From Pseudoalteromonas spongiae UST010723-006 (GTDB taxonomy: Bacteria > Pseudomonadota > Gammaproteobacteria > Enterobacterales > Alteromonadaceae), in NCBI RefSeq assembly GCF_000238255.3, contig NZ_CP011039.1, positions 3,087,001 to 3,151,000 of the forward strand: a stretch of DNA of 64,000 bases. The letters are read 5' to 3'. Below the pieces are notes generated by a model, which saw nothing but the letters and a program-made list of their open reading frames with translations, did no database searches and was not told where the DNA came from. Shown one piece after another: positions 7,327 through 16,560 of this stretch (its first letter is position 1; each line of letters opens with the position of its first letter). The position numbers and the translations under genes were made by a program.

Positions 7327-10300
7327 TTAATTTTGCAAGCTGGTTTTCCTTCCGAAAAGGCTGGTGATTTTATTCCATAACCAAATAAACCCATTGCCAA
7401 GATCTTGTAAGATAAGGTACATACATGGCACTAGCACTAGTGTTACCAATGTGGCAAACAGCACCGAGAAGCCAAGAGCAACTGCCATTGGGATAACAAA
7501 GCGCGCTTGTAAGCTGGTTTCAAACATAATTGGCAATACCCCAACAAACGTGGTGATTGAGGTCAGTGTAATTGCGCGAAAACGTGCACACCCCGCTTTT
7601 GTTACCGCCTCTTTTATCGATGCGCCTTGCGCTCGCATTTGGTTAACAAAATCGGTCATAACTAGGGAGTCATTAATAACCACCCCAGCTGCAGCAATAA
7701 GACCAAAGGTCGACATCAATGAAATATCTAAACCAAACGAGAAATGTCCCCAAATTGCTCCCACCATACTAAATGGAATCACCGACATAATAATTAACGG
7801 CTGGAAATAACTCTTCAGTGGCACTGCCAGCAAAATATAAACAATAAACATACCAGCTACGAAAAACAGTTTCTGCTCATTGGCCTGCGCTTGCTGCTCT
7901 TCAATGGAACCGCCAAGCTCAGATTTTACGGTTGGGAACTGCTCTTTAAGTTGTGGAAGTAATTCATCTTTAACCGATTTAACAACTGCATCGGGCTCAA
8001 CCACTTCTTCATCAATCGCGCCCCAAATATACACACTACGATAACCCCCTTCACGGCGAATATAACTAATGCCCGGCTTTTCAACTAAATCCACAACATC
8101 ACCTAACATAACTTCTTTGCCGCTAGGTGTTGTGATAACGGTATATTTAAGTGACGAGTACGCTTCGCGTGTTAATTTAGGATAACGCACCATTACCCGC
8201 ACTTCTTCGCCATTACGAATGACTCGCTGCGCTTCGCCACCATAAAAACTTGCGCCTACCTGATTAGCAATATTGGCAAGATTAAGCCCTAGATCGTACG
8301 CAACAGGCTTTAAGCTGATTTGCACTTCTTTACTGGCAGGGTCGATTGTCGAGCTAATATCAAACAGACCTTTTTGTTGTTGCAACATGGCAATAAACTG
8401 ACGACCTGCAGCATTTAAAGTATCGATATCTGGGCCAAATAACAGATAACCAAATTCGCCATCATTACCGCCACCGTTTACATCATCTTGAATATTAATT
8501 GATTTAAGTCCCGGAATTTCGGGTAATGCTTCACGCCAACGACGCGACAGTTCAAAGGTGTTATATGGTCTTAATTCTTCATCAACCAAAGGAACAACAA
8601 GTTGGCCTTCGGTACGACCTTGGTTAAACACCAACATATCGCGGATCATTGTTTGTCCGGTATTTGCTTGGGTTTCTTTATCTATTTGAGTGATCACAGC
8701 TTCAATTGTTTGCAGCGCTGAAATCGTTTGCATATCTGAAACGTTATCGTTCATTTCAATACGAATTGTTGGGAAGTCATGTGGCACTTTTGGCGTTGGT
8801 ACAACGCGCACATAGTTGCCTGCTAGCAAACCGACACTAATCATTAGTAACGCAACAAAAACGGCAAATACAGCGTAGCGCCATTCTACACACTTAATAA
8901 CAAAACGCTGATAAGGGCCATTTACAAAGCCAAAAAAGCGCTTGTTAAACTTGGCTCTAAAGCCATCTGTTTTTACTTCACTAAAATGAGTGTGCGCCAA
9001 GTGGGCAGGTAAAATTAGCTTAGATTCAATCAAGCTAAAGATTAAACACAAAATAGAAACTGCAGCGATGCTAACAAAAAATGCACTTTCAGGTCCACTT
9101 GATAGCGTAAACGGCGCAAACACCGCAATGGTGGTTAGTACACCAAAAGTCGCTGGTGTCGCTACCCGCTGCGCACCACGCACCACACTTGTTACGCCGG
9201 GGCCGGACCGTTCAATTTCACTGTAGGCACTTTCGCCAATTACAATGGCATCATCAACCACAATACCCAGCACCATAATAAAGGCGAAAAGCGATACAAT
9301 ATTAATGCTTACGCCGACCATCGGCATCATCATCATGGCACCCAAGAAGCACACTGGCAGACCCACCATCACCCAAAGTGCCAATTTAAAGCGTAAGAAT
9401 AGAGTTAGCATTAAGGCTACTAAAATCGCACCTTGAAATAGGTTTTTCAGCATCATATCGAGACGCGCATTGAGGTAATATGTCATATCAACAATGCTTT
9501 CAAGCTGCACGCCAGGTGGCAGTGTTTTATTGCGCTCTTCAATATAGCGGTTTACCGATTCCGCAACTGGAATCATATTCTGATCTTTCGTTGCTTTTAC
9601 CGACAAAGAAATCGCATTGGCACCCGACATTTGGAAATAGCGTTCACCTTCAACAAATTGGTCTTTAATTTCCGCAATATCACCGAGCAATACTTTTGCG
9701 CCATTGTTGCCCACCTTTACGGGGATTTGACGGAATTCATCGCCTTTATAAAACTGATTTTCCACACGCACAGAAATAATGCCCGAGTCGGTTTTCAGTT
9801 GGCCTGCTGAAATGTTGGCAGAATAGCGACGAATCGCATCACTTACTTGGCTTAAGGTGAGATTATATTTACGCAGCTGATCGGGTTGAATTTCAACCGC
9901 TATTTCATCGTCTGGCGTGCTTAAGTTAACCAGTGAGACATTTTTTAATTGCAGCAATTCCGTCTCTACCTGACGTGCAATTGGTTTTAACTGAGTGAGC
10001 GGTAAATCCCCAACTAACGCCATATTAATAACATCTTGCTGAAATTCGATTTGTGACACAGTCACTGGCTCCATACCCGCGGGAAAAGTGGCAATACCAT
10101 CCACTCGCAGTTTTACTTTATCGAGTACTTCCGCAAGATTTTTATCGGGATCGATTTCTAACGTTACGCTACCGCCATTACGGAACGCACGTGAAATACT
10201 CTTTTCAATTTCAGTAATGTCTTTAATCGATTCTTCAATTTTTATTAAAATACCTTCTTCTATTTCTTGCGGGGATGCACCGGGGTAGTTAGCACTAACC

Positions 10301-10455
10301 GTAATGTAGTTAATTTCGATGCTCGGAAACATTTGTCGCTGAATAGTCGCGTAGCTCACAATACCCATTAAAATAATGAAAAACATCATTAAGTTGGCGG
10401 CTACGGAGTTATTAGCAAAAAAAGCAATTAACCCTGTTTGTTGGTTATTTTTCAT
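7327..10455 (-). CDS. RND-family multidrug efflux transporter (inner-membrane pump)
   Basis: The 1042-residue protein has the full AcrB/MMPL layout: an N-terminal helix, a periplasmic porter domain (QEIEEGILIKIEESI; KVKLRVDGI), a block of helices with the proton-relay aspartate pair in VLGIVVDDAIVIGES, a second porter domain from about 560 and a second helix block (GVVINDSLVMTDFVN). These pumps use proton influx to expel hydrophobic compounds. The adaptor gene ends 9 bp upstream, so both parts are made together. No outer-membrane channel gene is adjacent, so a TolC from elsewhere is presumably used. The substrate is unknown. Confidence 0.93.
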   Translation of the reverse strand: MKNNQQTGLIAFFANNSVAANLMMFFIILMGIVSYATIQRQMFPSIEINYITVSANYPGASPQEIEEGILIKIEESIKDITEIEKSISRAFRNGGSVTLEIDPDKNLAEVLDKVKLRVDGIATFPAGMEPVTVSQIEFQQDVINMALVGDLPLTQLKPIARQVETELLQLKNVSLVNLSTPDDEIAVEIQPDQLRKYNLTLSQVSDAIRRYSANISAGQLKTDSGIISVRVENQFYKGDEFRQIPVKVGNNGAKVLLGDIAEIKDQFVEGERYFQMSGANAISLSVKATKDQNMIPVAESVNRYIEERNKTLPPGVQLESIVDMTYYLNARLDMMLKNLFQGAILVALMLTLFLRFKLALWVMVGLPVCFLGAMMMMPMVGVSINIVSLFAFIMVLGIVVDDAIVIGESAYSEIERSGPGVTSVVRGAQRVATPATFGVLTTIAVFAPFTLSSGPESAFFVSIAAVSILCLIFSLIESKLILPAHLAHTHFSEVKTDGFRAKFNKRFFGFVNGPYQRFVIKCVEWRYAVFAVFVALLMISVGLLAGNYVRVVPTPKVPHDFPTIRIEMNDNVSDMQTISALQTIEAVITQIDKETQANTGQTMIRDMLVFNQGRTEGQLVVPLVDEELRPYNTFELSRRWREALPEIPGLKSINIQDDVNGGGNDGEFGYLLFGPDIDTLNAAGRQFIAMLQQQKGLFDISSTIDPASKEVQISLKPVAYDLGLNLANIANQVGASFYGGEAQRVIRNGEEVRVMVRYPKLTREAYSSLKYTVITTPSGKEVMLGDVVDLVEKPGISYIRREGGYRSVYIWGAIDEEVVEPDAVVKSVKDELLPQLKEQFPTVKSELGGSIEEQQAQANEQKLFFVAGMFIVYILLAVPLKSYFQPLIIMSVIPFSMVGAIWGHFSFGLDISLMSTFGLIAAAGVVINDSLVMTDFVNQMRAQGASIKEAVTKAGCARFRAITLTSITTFVGVLPIMFETSLQARFVIPMAVALGFSVLFATLVTLVLVPCMYLILQDLGNGFIWLWNKITSLFGRKTSLQN

Positions 10456-10464
10456 GGTGTGTCC

Positions 10465-11613
10465 TTACTTTAGCGCTTCGCTTGATTGACTCGCCGCAAG
10501 TTTTACAGCCATGCCTTCTTGAGGATACTCAGGGAGCGTAAGCACCAACTTATCGTTATTTGTAAGGCCCTTATCAATCAAAAAGAAAGCACCTTCGCTG
10601 CGTAACACATTTACTTCTTTGGCCTTTAATTTTTGCGCTTCATCAACCACCCATACAGTGCGGTTATTAACAAGCTCCTGTGGCAATTTAAATACTTGTG
10701 ATAATTGCTGACCGCTAAATGAGACTTCGACATATTTACCAAATTTTAAGTGGCTTCCGCGGCTTTTAAGATTATAAGGATCATCAACCTGAACCACGAT
10801 GTGAGTCATTCGAGTCGCGCTGTCTATTACGCCTAAATCGCGCACGATCTTGCCTTGACGAACAAACCCGTTAACACCTTTGTAAGCAATGTTTACCGGC
10901 GTTTCAGCGAGTGGTGATGGTAAAAACAAGCTGTCAAAGCCCGCGATCGGAACTATGATTTCAGCGGCTTCAATGTTATTTAACAGGGCTACTTGAGCCC
11001 CTTTATTAACAAATTGCCCCACGCCGATATCACGTGAAATAATTAACGCATCATAGGGTGCTTTCACCTCACAATCTGCAAGTTCTCGTTGCGCGCGCAT
11101 TAATGCTGCCTGTGCCGATTTTACTTGGGCTTGTGCACTTAATACTTGTGGTTTTCGTAAGAATAAATCGGTGCGAGGCTTGTTAGGAAAACGTTTTGCT
11201 TCATCTTCAGCGACTTGTGCCTTAGCTTGCTCTTCGATTAATGCAGCTTGTGCACTCGTAAGCGCCGCTTCCGCTTGCAGTAATGCCGCTTGGTAGTTGT
11301 CTTTTTCAATAGTGAATAACACTTCACCGCGTTTCACTAAGCCGCCCGCAACAAAATTTTTATGCCACGATATCACTTCACCTGACACCTGCGCCGCCAA
11401 GCGTGTTGTTTCAAGTGGCTTCACCTCGCCAAAGCTGGTTAGTACTACTTGATGCTCTATTGCTTTTAACGCCGTAACACTCACTGTAGGTCGTGTATCA
11501 ACAGGCTTCTTTTCGCCATCATCGGCGGCACTTGCTTTGATCAAATTAAAACCTAAAGCTCCGATAATAAAAATACCGATTGGTACTAAAATTTTGACGA
11601 GTAACGCTTTCAT
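10465..11613 (-). CDS. RND efflux periplasmic adaptor (membrane fusion protein)
   Basis: This 382-residue adaptor links the pump at 7327-10455 to an outer-membrane channel. An N-terminal membrane anchor (about residues 5-25) is followed by the barrel-sandwich lipoyl-like half motif (LAAQVSGEVISWHKNFVAGGLVKRGEV in two parts), an alanine/glutamine-rich coiled-coil hairpin (about 100-165, ALLQAEAALTSAQAALIEEQ) and the second lipoyl half (CEVKAPYDALIISRDIGVGQFV). The C-terminal beta-barrel follows. It is the first gene of a two-gene operon. Confidence 0.92.
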   Translation of the reverse strand: MKALLVKILVPIGIFIIGALGFNLIKASAADDGEKKPVDTRPTVSVTALKAIEHQVVLTSFGEVKPLETTRLAAQVSGEVISWHKNFVAGGLVKRGEVLFTIEKDNYQAALLQAEAALTSAQAALIEEQAKAQVAEDEAKRFPNKPRTDLFLRKPQVLSAQAQVKSAQAALMRAQRELADCEVKAPYDALIISRDIGVGQFVNKGAQVALLNNIEAAEIIVPIAGFDSLFLPSPLAETPVNIAYKGVNGFVRQGKIVRDLGVIDSATRMTHIVVQVDDPYNLKSRGSHLKFGKYVEVSFSGQQLSQVFKLPQELVNNRTVWVVDEAQKLKAKEVNVLRSEGAFFLIDKGLTNNDKLVLTLPEYPQEGMAVKLAASQSSEALK

Positions 11614-11799
11614 TTATTATTCCTGTTGATTTTATGCACGCTAAATATAACCCAATTTTGTCGTTTATTTTAGCCTATATCTATGATGTTACGTTTCTTT
11701 TTACACTGTGGATTTTAAACTTGGTTAATTATCGAGTTTTTCTTCACTAATGCCAGCGGCTGTGGGATAACAAATAAAAATCAGCAGGAGTTTGTAATT

Positions 11800-13074
11800 A
11801 TGTTTAAACGTACACTTATTGCGTTAGCAGCGCTCAGTAGCTTTTCAGCTGTGGCAGAGCAGCTTGTATTAAACGCCGATGCGGCACTTGATATCAATAC
11901 AGGCACATTAATTAAACCAGCCACACTGGTCATTGAAGATAATAAAATTGTGAGCCTTAGCAAAAGCAATCGCAAAGCTTACGCACCTGATGCCAAAGTA
12001 ATGGAACTAAAAGGCTACACATTATTGCCAGGGCTTTTTGATATGCATGTGCATTTAACAAGTGACGCCCAAGTACACGGTTACAAACGCCTGCAACGCA
12101 CTACGCAACGTTCTGCAATTACCGGAGTGCGTAATGCAAAACGTACATTAGAGGCCGGTTTTACATCGGTACGTAACTTAGGCGCACCAGGTTACGCCGA
12201 TATCGCGCTAAAAGATGCAATTAGAGATGGCGATGTACCCGGTCCTCGTATTTTTGCGGCTGGGCCAAGCCTAGGCGTTACTGGCGGGCACTGTGACAAT
12301 AATTTATTAACCCATGAACATGCAGTGACAAGTCAAGGTGTTGCCGATGGCCCTTGGGCAGTGCGAGCAAAAGTGCGTGAAAACATCAAATACGGCGCTG
12401 ATGTTATTAAATTTTGCGCTACCGGTGGCGTGCTATCAAAAGGCACCAAAGTGGGTGCACAACAGTATTCACAAGAAGAAATGACAGCGATTGTTGATGA
12501 AGCTCATTTACGCGGCCTAACGGTAGCAGCGCACGCCCATGGTACCGATGGTATTAAATCGGCAATTAAAGCAGGTGTTAACTCGGTTGAGCATGTCAGC
12601 TTTGTGGATGATGAGGCAATCCAGTTAGCGCTTGAAAAAGGCACTTACTTCTCGATGGATATCTACAATACTGAATATATTCTTAGCGAGGGCAAAAAAG
12701 CCGGCATTCTAGAAGAAAGTTTGAATAAAGAACGTAAAGTAGGGTCGCGCCAGCGTGCGAGTTTCGCTAAAGCGGTAAAAGCGGGGGTGAATATGGTGTT
12801 TGCATCTGACGCTGGTGTATATCCTCACGGTGACAACGGTCACCAATTTAGCCGCATGGTGAAATTTGGCATGACTGAGTTACAAGCGCTACAGGCGGCA
12901 ACCATTAATGCCGCAACGTTACTTAAACAACAAAACTCTCTTGGTTCATTAGATGCTGGGAAGTTTGCCGATGTGATCGCGGTAAAAGGCAACCCTCTTG
13001 AGAACATCAGTACAATGGAACAGGTTGATCTTGTTATAAAAGACGGCAAAGTTGAAGTTAATTTAATGAAATAA
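11800..13074 (+). CDS. Exported metal-dependent amidohydrolase
   Basis: The 424-residue protein has a signal peptide (about 1-20, ending AVAEQ) and the imidazolonepropionase/Xaa-Pro dipeptidase-like amidohydrolase layout. Visible metal ligands are H83 and H85 (DMHVHL), K204 (VIKFCATGG, the usual carboxylated lysine), H245/H247 (AAHAHG), H265 (SVEHVSF) and D337 (FASDAG). This predicts a two-metal hydrolase working in the periplasm, probably on a dipeptide- or amide-like substrate. The start has an AGGAG at good spacing. It is a single-gene unit with its own terminator; the precise substrate cannot be read from sequence. Confidence 0.88.
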   Translation: MFKRTLIALAALSSFSAVAEQLVLNADAALDINTGTLIKPATLVIEDNKIVSLSKSNRKAYAPDAKVMELKGYTLLPGLFDMHVHLTSDAQVHGYKRLQRTTQRSAITGVRNAKRTLEAGFTSVRNLGAPGYADIALKDAIRDGDVPGPRIFAAGPSLGVTGGHCDNNLLTHEHAVTSQGVADGPWAVRAKVRENIKYGADVIKFCATGGVLSKGTKVGAQQYSQEEMTAIVDEAHLRGLTVAAHAHGTDGIKSAIKAGVNSVEHVSFVDDEAIQLALEKGTYFSMDIYNTEYILSEGKKAGILEESLNKERKVGSRQRASFAKAVKAGVNMVFASDAGVYPHGDNGHQFSRMVKFGMTELQALQAATINAATLLKQQNSLGSLDAGKFADVIAVKGNPLENISTMEQVDLVIKDGKVEVNLMK

Positions 13075-13099
13075 AAAAGGGGCACTTGCCCCTTTTTTT
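13073..13099. terminator. Rho-independent terminator between converging genes
   Basis: A GGGGC/GCCCC stem with a 4-nt loop, flanked by A6 on the left and T7 on the right. It follows the amidohydrolase stop immediately and overlaps the end of the converging regulator gene, so it can serve both. Confidence 0.88.
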
Positions 13100-14090
13100 A
13101 CAATTCAAAAAACTCTTTATTTCTGCGGTACTCGCCCATACCAACGCCTTTATGTTTAATAAATAATTTACGAAACGCGGCATCATCTTGATAACCTAAA
13201 CCCAACGCAATTTGCTGTGCCGTTTTATTGGTTGTTTTTAACAAACCACACGCGCGTTCAATGCGTGCAATTTGTACATACTGCATGGGCGCAACGCCTA
13301 ACAGCTTTTTGAATCGACGAGTTAATGTGCGCTCACTAATATTAAGCTTATACGCCATAGTTGATACATCGATACTGCTATCCAAGTGATCGCAGATCCA
13401 CTGCTCTAACTTTCGCATTTCCGCATCTTGGTGTTCAGGTAAATCATTTAACGCAAAAAATGCGCTTTGTTTTACCTGTTCCGTGTCTATCAATAAATAT
13501 CGAGCAACTGTATCGGCAATATCTTTACCTAAATAATGACGCACTAAATACCAAGTTAATAACAAGAAACTCGAAGTTGCACCACAAGTTAAAAACTTAC
13601 CATCAAGTCGCAACATTTCACTCGTATCGAGTTTACAACCCTTTATATGACGCTGAAAAAAACTATCTAGCCACCAGCTAGCGGTAATTTTTTTATCAGC
13701 CAGTAAGCCTGTGTGCGCCAGCAGCGGAACAGCAGTGCACCCAGACATTACCAATTCAGCATTTTCTGCGAGCTTAACAATATGCGGATGAAACGGCTTT
13801 AGGCTTTTGCATAGCTGCCAGAGATCCTGATCGCTGCGGTATTGGCTGCCAGGCCAAATCACCACATCAAATTCACTGGTTTCTTCAAGCCATACATCCG
13901 CTTTAAACACTAATCCTTGGCTCGATTCTACGTATTTTTTATCAACGCCAATTAGTTGCCAACTAAAGGCATCTGCATTTGCGCCAGTGCGTTTTTTGTA
14001 AACACCATTCGCCACATTGAGTACATCAATTACACCTGTAACTGCGGTTGCCATCACTCCTTGATTAACCAATATACCAATTTTATGCAT
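13098..14090 (-). CDS. GlxA-family regulator (DJ-1/PfpI domain plus AraC HTH)
   Basis: The 330-residue protein has an N-terminal DJ-1/PfpI-like domain (about 1-190; IGILVNQGVMATAVTGVIDVL, and a nucleophile-elbow cysteine C118 in VMSGCTAVPLL). The C-terminal AraC DNA-binding domain contains two helix-turn-helix units (MAYKLNISERTLTRRFKKLLG and AQQIALGLGYQDDAAFRKLF). Such proteins are transcription activators answering to small metabolites. It is divergent from the MAPEG-family gene at 14190, a candidate target, and convergent with the amidohydrolase gene. The ligand is unknown. Confidence 0.9.
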   Translation of the reverse strand: MHKIGILVNQGVMATAVTGVIDVLNVANGVYKKRTGANADAFSWQLIGVDKKYVESSQGLVFKADVWLEETSEFDVVIWPGSQYRSDQDLWQLCKSLKPFHPHIVKLAENAELVMSGCTAVPLLAHTGLLADKKITASWWLDSFFQRHIKGCKLDTSEMLRLDGKFLTCGATSSFLLLTWYLVRHYLGKDIADTVARYLLIDTEQVKQSAFFALNDLPEHQDAEMRKLEQWICDHLDSSIDVSTMAYKLNISERTLTRRFKKLLGVAPMQYVQIARIERACGLLKTTNKTAQQIALGLGYQDDAAFRKLFIKHKGVGMGEYRRNKEFFEL

Positions 14091-14189
14091 GTCTTTAATT
14101 AACCTTTTTTAGTCAGTTAAGACACGTTATAACAAGCTTTTTAGCAATACACTAGGTCTTATCGTGTTTACTTTAGGAGAAAAAGACAC

Positions 14190-14603
14190 ATGATTTGGAT
14201 ATACGGCCCTATTTTGGCACAGCTAGTTCTGACCTTTTATTTACTGATCCGTGCAGCAACAAAGCGCATTATCGCAGTGCGTAAAAAACAGCTCAATTAT
14301 AAAACAGTACAAAATATTAATTACAGCGAAATGCCGCAAGATATTTTGTTAGCAGGGCGCAGCTATGACAATCAGTTTCAACAGCCAGTTTTATTTATTA
14401 TTCTATTAGGCTTTTTATCGTTTCATTCTATTGAAACGCTCATTTGGATGATTGCTGCTTGGAGTTATGTTGCGCTACGGTTTTGGCATGCATTTGAGCA
14501 TATCTCTGCACGCAATTTAAAAAGGCGTACATATGCATTTGGCATCAGCTCATTATTACTTATGGCAATGTGGATGACGTTTTTATTAACTCAGTTGTTC
14601 TGA
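14190..14603 (+). CDS. MAPEG-family membrane protein
   Basis: A 137-residue protein with four hydrophobic helices in the arrangement of bacterial MAPEG proteins (membrane-associated, eicosanoid/glutathione metabolism type). The N-terminal helix, the RSYDNQFQQPVLFIIL segment and the ALRFWHAFEHI stretch match that family. Eukaryotic relatives act on glutathione-linked lipids; the bacterial role is mostly unknown. A GGAGAAAAAG sequence precedes the ATG. It is divergent from the GlxA-type regulator, about 100 bp away. Confidence 0.8.
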   Translation: MIWIYGPILAQLVLTFYLLIRAATKRIIAVRKKQLNYKTVQNINYSEMPQDILLAGRSYDNQFQQPVLFIILLGFLSFHSIETLIWMIAAWSYVALRFWHAFEHISARNLKRRTYAFGISSLLLMAMWMTFLLTQLF

Positions 14604-14611
14604 GCTAAAAC

Positions 14612-14646
14612 GTTAAAGCACTTAATTGGCCATTAAGTGCTTTAAC
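14612..14646. terminator. Long perfect hairpin, probable terminator
   Basis: Two 14-nt arms (GTTAAAGCACTTAA and its complement) enclose a 7-nt loop, 8 bp after the MAPEG stop and before the end of the converging XRE regulator. There is no long T tract, so termination is likely but less sure than at neighbouring sites. Confidence 0.6.
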
Positions 14647-14669
14647 ATGATCGGCTTACTTGATTACCC

Positions 14670-15413
14670 CTAGTTCAGTTTAAATAATCGCCTTTCTAAT
14701 ACAAAACCCATAATGCCTGATGCAAATAGCAGTACGCCAAGCACTTGCAACCATGAATTAATTGGGCGGCGAATCTTTTTACTCATTAAGTTATCAAGCT
14801 TATAAATGCGTCTGCCCCCTGCGACAGTCTCGGTAAAGCTTGGGCCTTTATACTCTGGTGTCATTTGCACTAATGTAACGCGACGTTTTGCCATTTCTAA
14901 GCTTAAGGATTTTTGTTTTTTCTGCCTTTGTAATGCCGACAACTCCTCACCTGTATTTAAATAATACCTTTCCCAACGCGAAAATATATCCGCTGGTTCA
15001 TCGTCTTTCACCACACCAATCGATTCATAGTGATACACATACTCATTAAAAATAAGTTTGCTGTAACCAATAAAAAACAGGGTCGAGGCCAACACGATGC
15101 TTATGCTAGCAGCCAATAAAAAGTTGCGCCTTTGCGTAAATTGATTTTGTGATTTTTGCGCAATAAGCTGCTCTATGTCGGGTATTTGCTTTAGCCGTGC
15201 CATGTCTTTTTGCACTAATTCGTCTGTTACAAAGTCACTCAGTGACACCTGAAACGCAGCGAGTATTTTCCGCAAAATGTCATTCGATGGGAGCGATTTA
15301 TCATTTTCTAACTTTGATAAATACGATTGTTCAATACCGGCTTCAGCTGCTAATTCGGGTTGGCTTAACCCTTTTTCTTGTCTTAATTGTTTTAACTTTT
15401 CGCCTAATGTCAT
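14670..15413 (-). CDS. Membrane-tethered XRE-family regulator
   Basis: The 247-residue protein starts with a clear XRE/Cro helix-turn-helix (residues 5-62; LRQEKGLSQPELAAEAGIEQSYLSKLENDKS). It is followed by a linker, a transmembrane helix (about 95-116), a roughly 100-residue basic extracytoplasmic part and a second helix (about 221-241). It therefore looks like a one-component sensor in which an XRE DNA-binding head replaces the winged helix of CadC/ToxR. What it senses is not recognisable. It is divergent from the NMT1-type binding protein and hybrid kinase pair at 15601-18433, possible targets. Confidence 0.82.
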   Translation of the reverse strand: MTLGEKLKQLRQEKGLSQPELAAEAGIEQSYLSKLENDKSLPSNDILRKILAAFQVSLSDFVTDELVQKDMARLKQIPDIEQLIAQKSQNQFTQRRNFLLAASISIVLASTLFFIGYSKLIFNEYVYHYESIGVVKDDEPADIFSRWERYYLNTGEELSALQRQKKQKSLSLEMAKRRVTLVQMTPEYKGPSFTETVAGGRRIYKLDNLMSKKIRRPINSWLQVLGVLLFASGIMGFVLERRLFKLN

Positions 15414-15600
15414 TGTATATTCCTTAATTCGTTAATTGTCCGTCGCTGGCCAGCAAACACACTTATTCTTGGCTAGTCATTGGAAAATAAACAGCTGAAT
15501 ATTTTAGAATATTGAAGAATTTCATATTTTTACTTTGATTTATACCACTTACCATAAGGTTTTCTATACTAAATAAAAAAGCGTTAGGCGAAGACAAATA

Positions 15601-16560
15601 ATGAAACCAATCCATCTAATACTAGTTATTTTTACCAGCTTGCTATTAAGCTCATGCTCTCAGCCTCATAATCCAAAAATCAAACTGGCAATCAATCCAT
15701 GGCCAGGTTACGAGTTTTTATATTTAGCGAATGAAAAAGGTCTATTTAAACAAGCGGGATTAGATATAGAAATCATTGAAGCACCGTCATTGGCTGAAGT
15801 AAAACGCTTTTTCCGACAAGGCAAAGCAAATGCCATGACCAGTACCATGATCGAAGCTGTATCATTAGCTGCGCAGCATAAAAAGCCGATATCAATTGTA
15901 TTAGTAACGGATTACTCAAACGGCGGTGATATGATTTTAGCAAAGTCGGACATTAGCGAACTTAGCCAAATTAAAAGTAAACGTGTAGGTGTTGAGCTTG
16001 GTTCGCTAGGTTCATTCTTTTTGCATCAAGCTCTGGCGAAGCACGACTTGGCACTTAATGACATTGAAATGCTAAACATTGAGCAGCTTGATGCGCCAGA
16101 TGCATTTGATAAAGATATTATCGACGCCTACGTAACCTACCCTCCCTATTCCAACTTACTATTAAATGAATTTGAGTTACAAAAGGTGTTTGATTCGCGT
16201 GAAATACCTAAAACGATTTTAGATGTGGTAACGGTTTCAAGCGAGCTAGTTGAACAAAACCCTGAGTGGATAAAACGCTTTCATAGCGCATGGCAAGCAG
16301 CTCTTGATTACGCGAAGCAGAACCCTATTGAAGCAAACAATATTATGGCTAAACGCGAAGGTATTAGTGCAGATGAATTTGCCGCAGCTTTTCAGGATTT
16401 AAAGGTGTTATCCGCAAATGAGCAACGAGAGATACTCTCGCCAAAAGGCTTATCGCAAAACATGCAGCAAGTGTGTACTGTGCTTAATGAAACAAATAGT
16501 ATAAATTTTGAGTGCAACGCGCTCTCGCAGTTTTTATCTATAGGGAAATTAAGTGACTGA
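15601..16560 (+). CDS. NMT1/SsuA-type periplasmic binding lipoprotein
   Basis: A 319-residue lipoprotein (lipobox LSSC, lipidated C19) with the NMT1/THI5-like and SsuA/TauA binding-protein fold: INPWPGYEFLYLANEKGLF at the N-terminus, MTSTMIEAVSLA, and GVELGSLGSFFLHQAL. Relatives bind sulfonates, nitrate, pyrimidine precursors or aromatic acids for ABC importers. No permease or ATPase gene is nearby. Instead its end overlaps by 8 bp the start of a hybrid histidine kinase, so it most likely acts as the ligand-binding partner of that sensor. The ligand is unknown. Confidence 0.88.
   Translation: MKPIHLILVIFTSLLLSSCSQPHNPKIKLAINPWPGYEFLYLANEKGLFKQAGLDIEIIEAPSLAEVKRFFRQGKANAMTSTMIEAVSLAAQHKKPISIVLVTDYSNGGDMILAKSDISELSQIKSKRVGVELGSLGSFFLHQALAKHDLALNDIEMLNIEQLDAPDAFDKDIIDAYVTYPPYSNLLLNEFELQKVFDSREIPKTILDVVTVSSELVEQNPEWIKRFHSAWQAALDYAKQNPIEANNIMAKREGISADEFAAAFQDLKVLSANEQREILSPKGLSQNMQQVCTVLNETNSINFECNALSQFLSIGKLSD

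Noticed and set aside
7364..10288. Several rightward frames of 60-150 codons across the RND transporter gene
   Set aside because: They are antisense shadows of a long conserved gene with no recognisable protein features.
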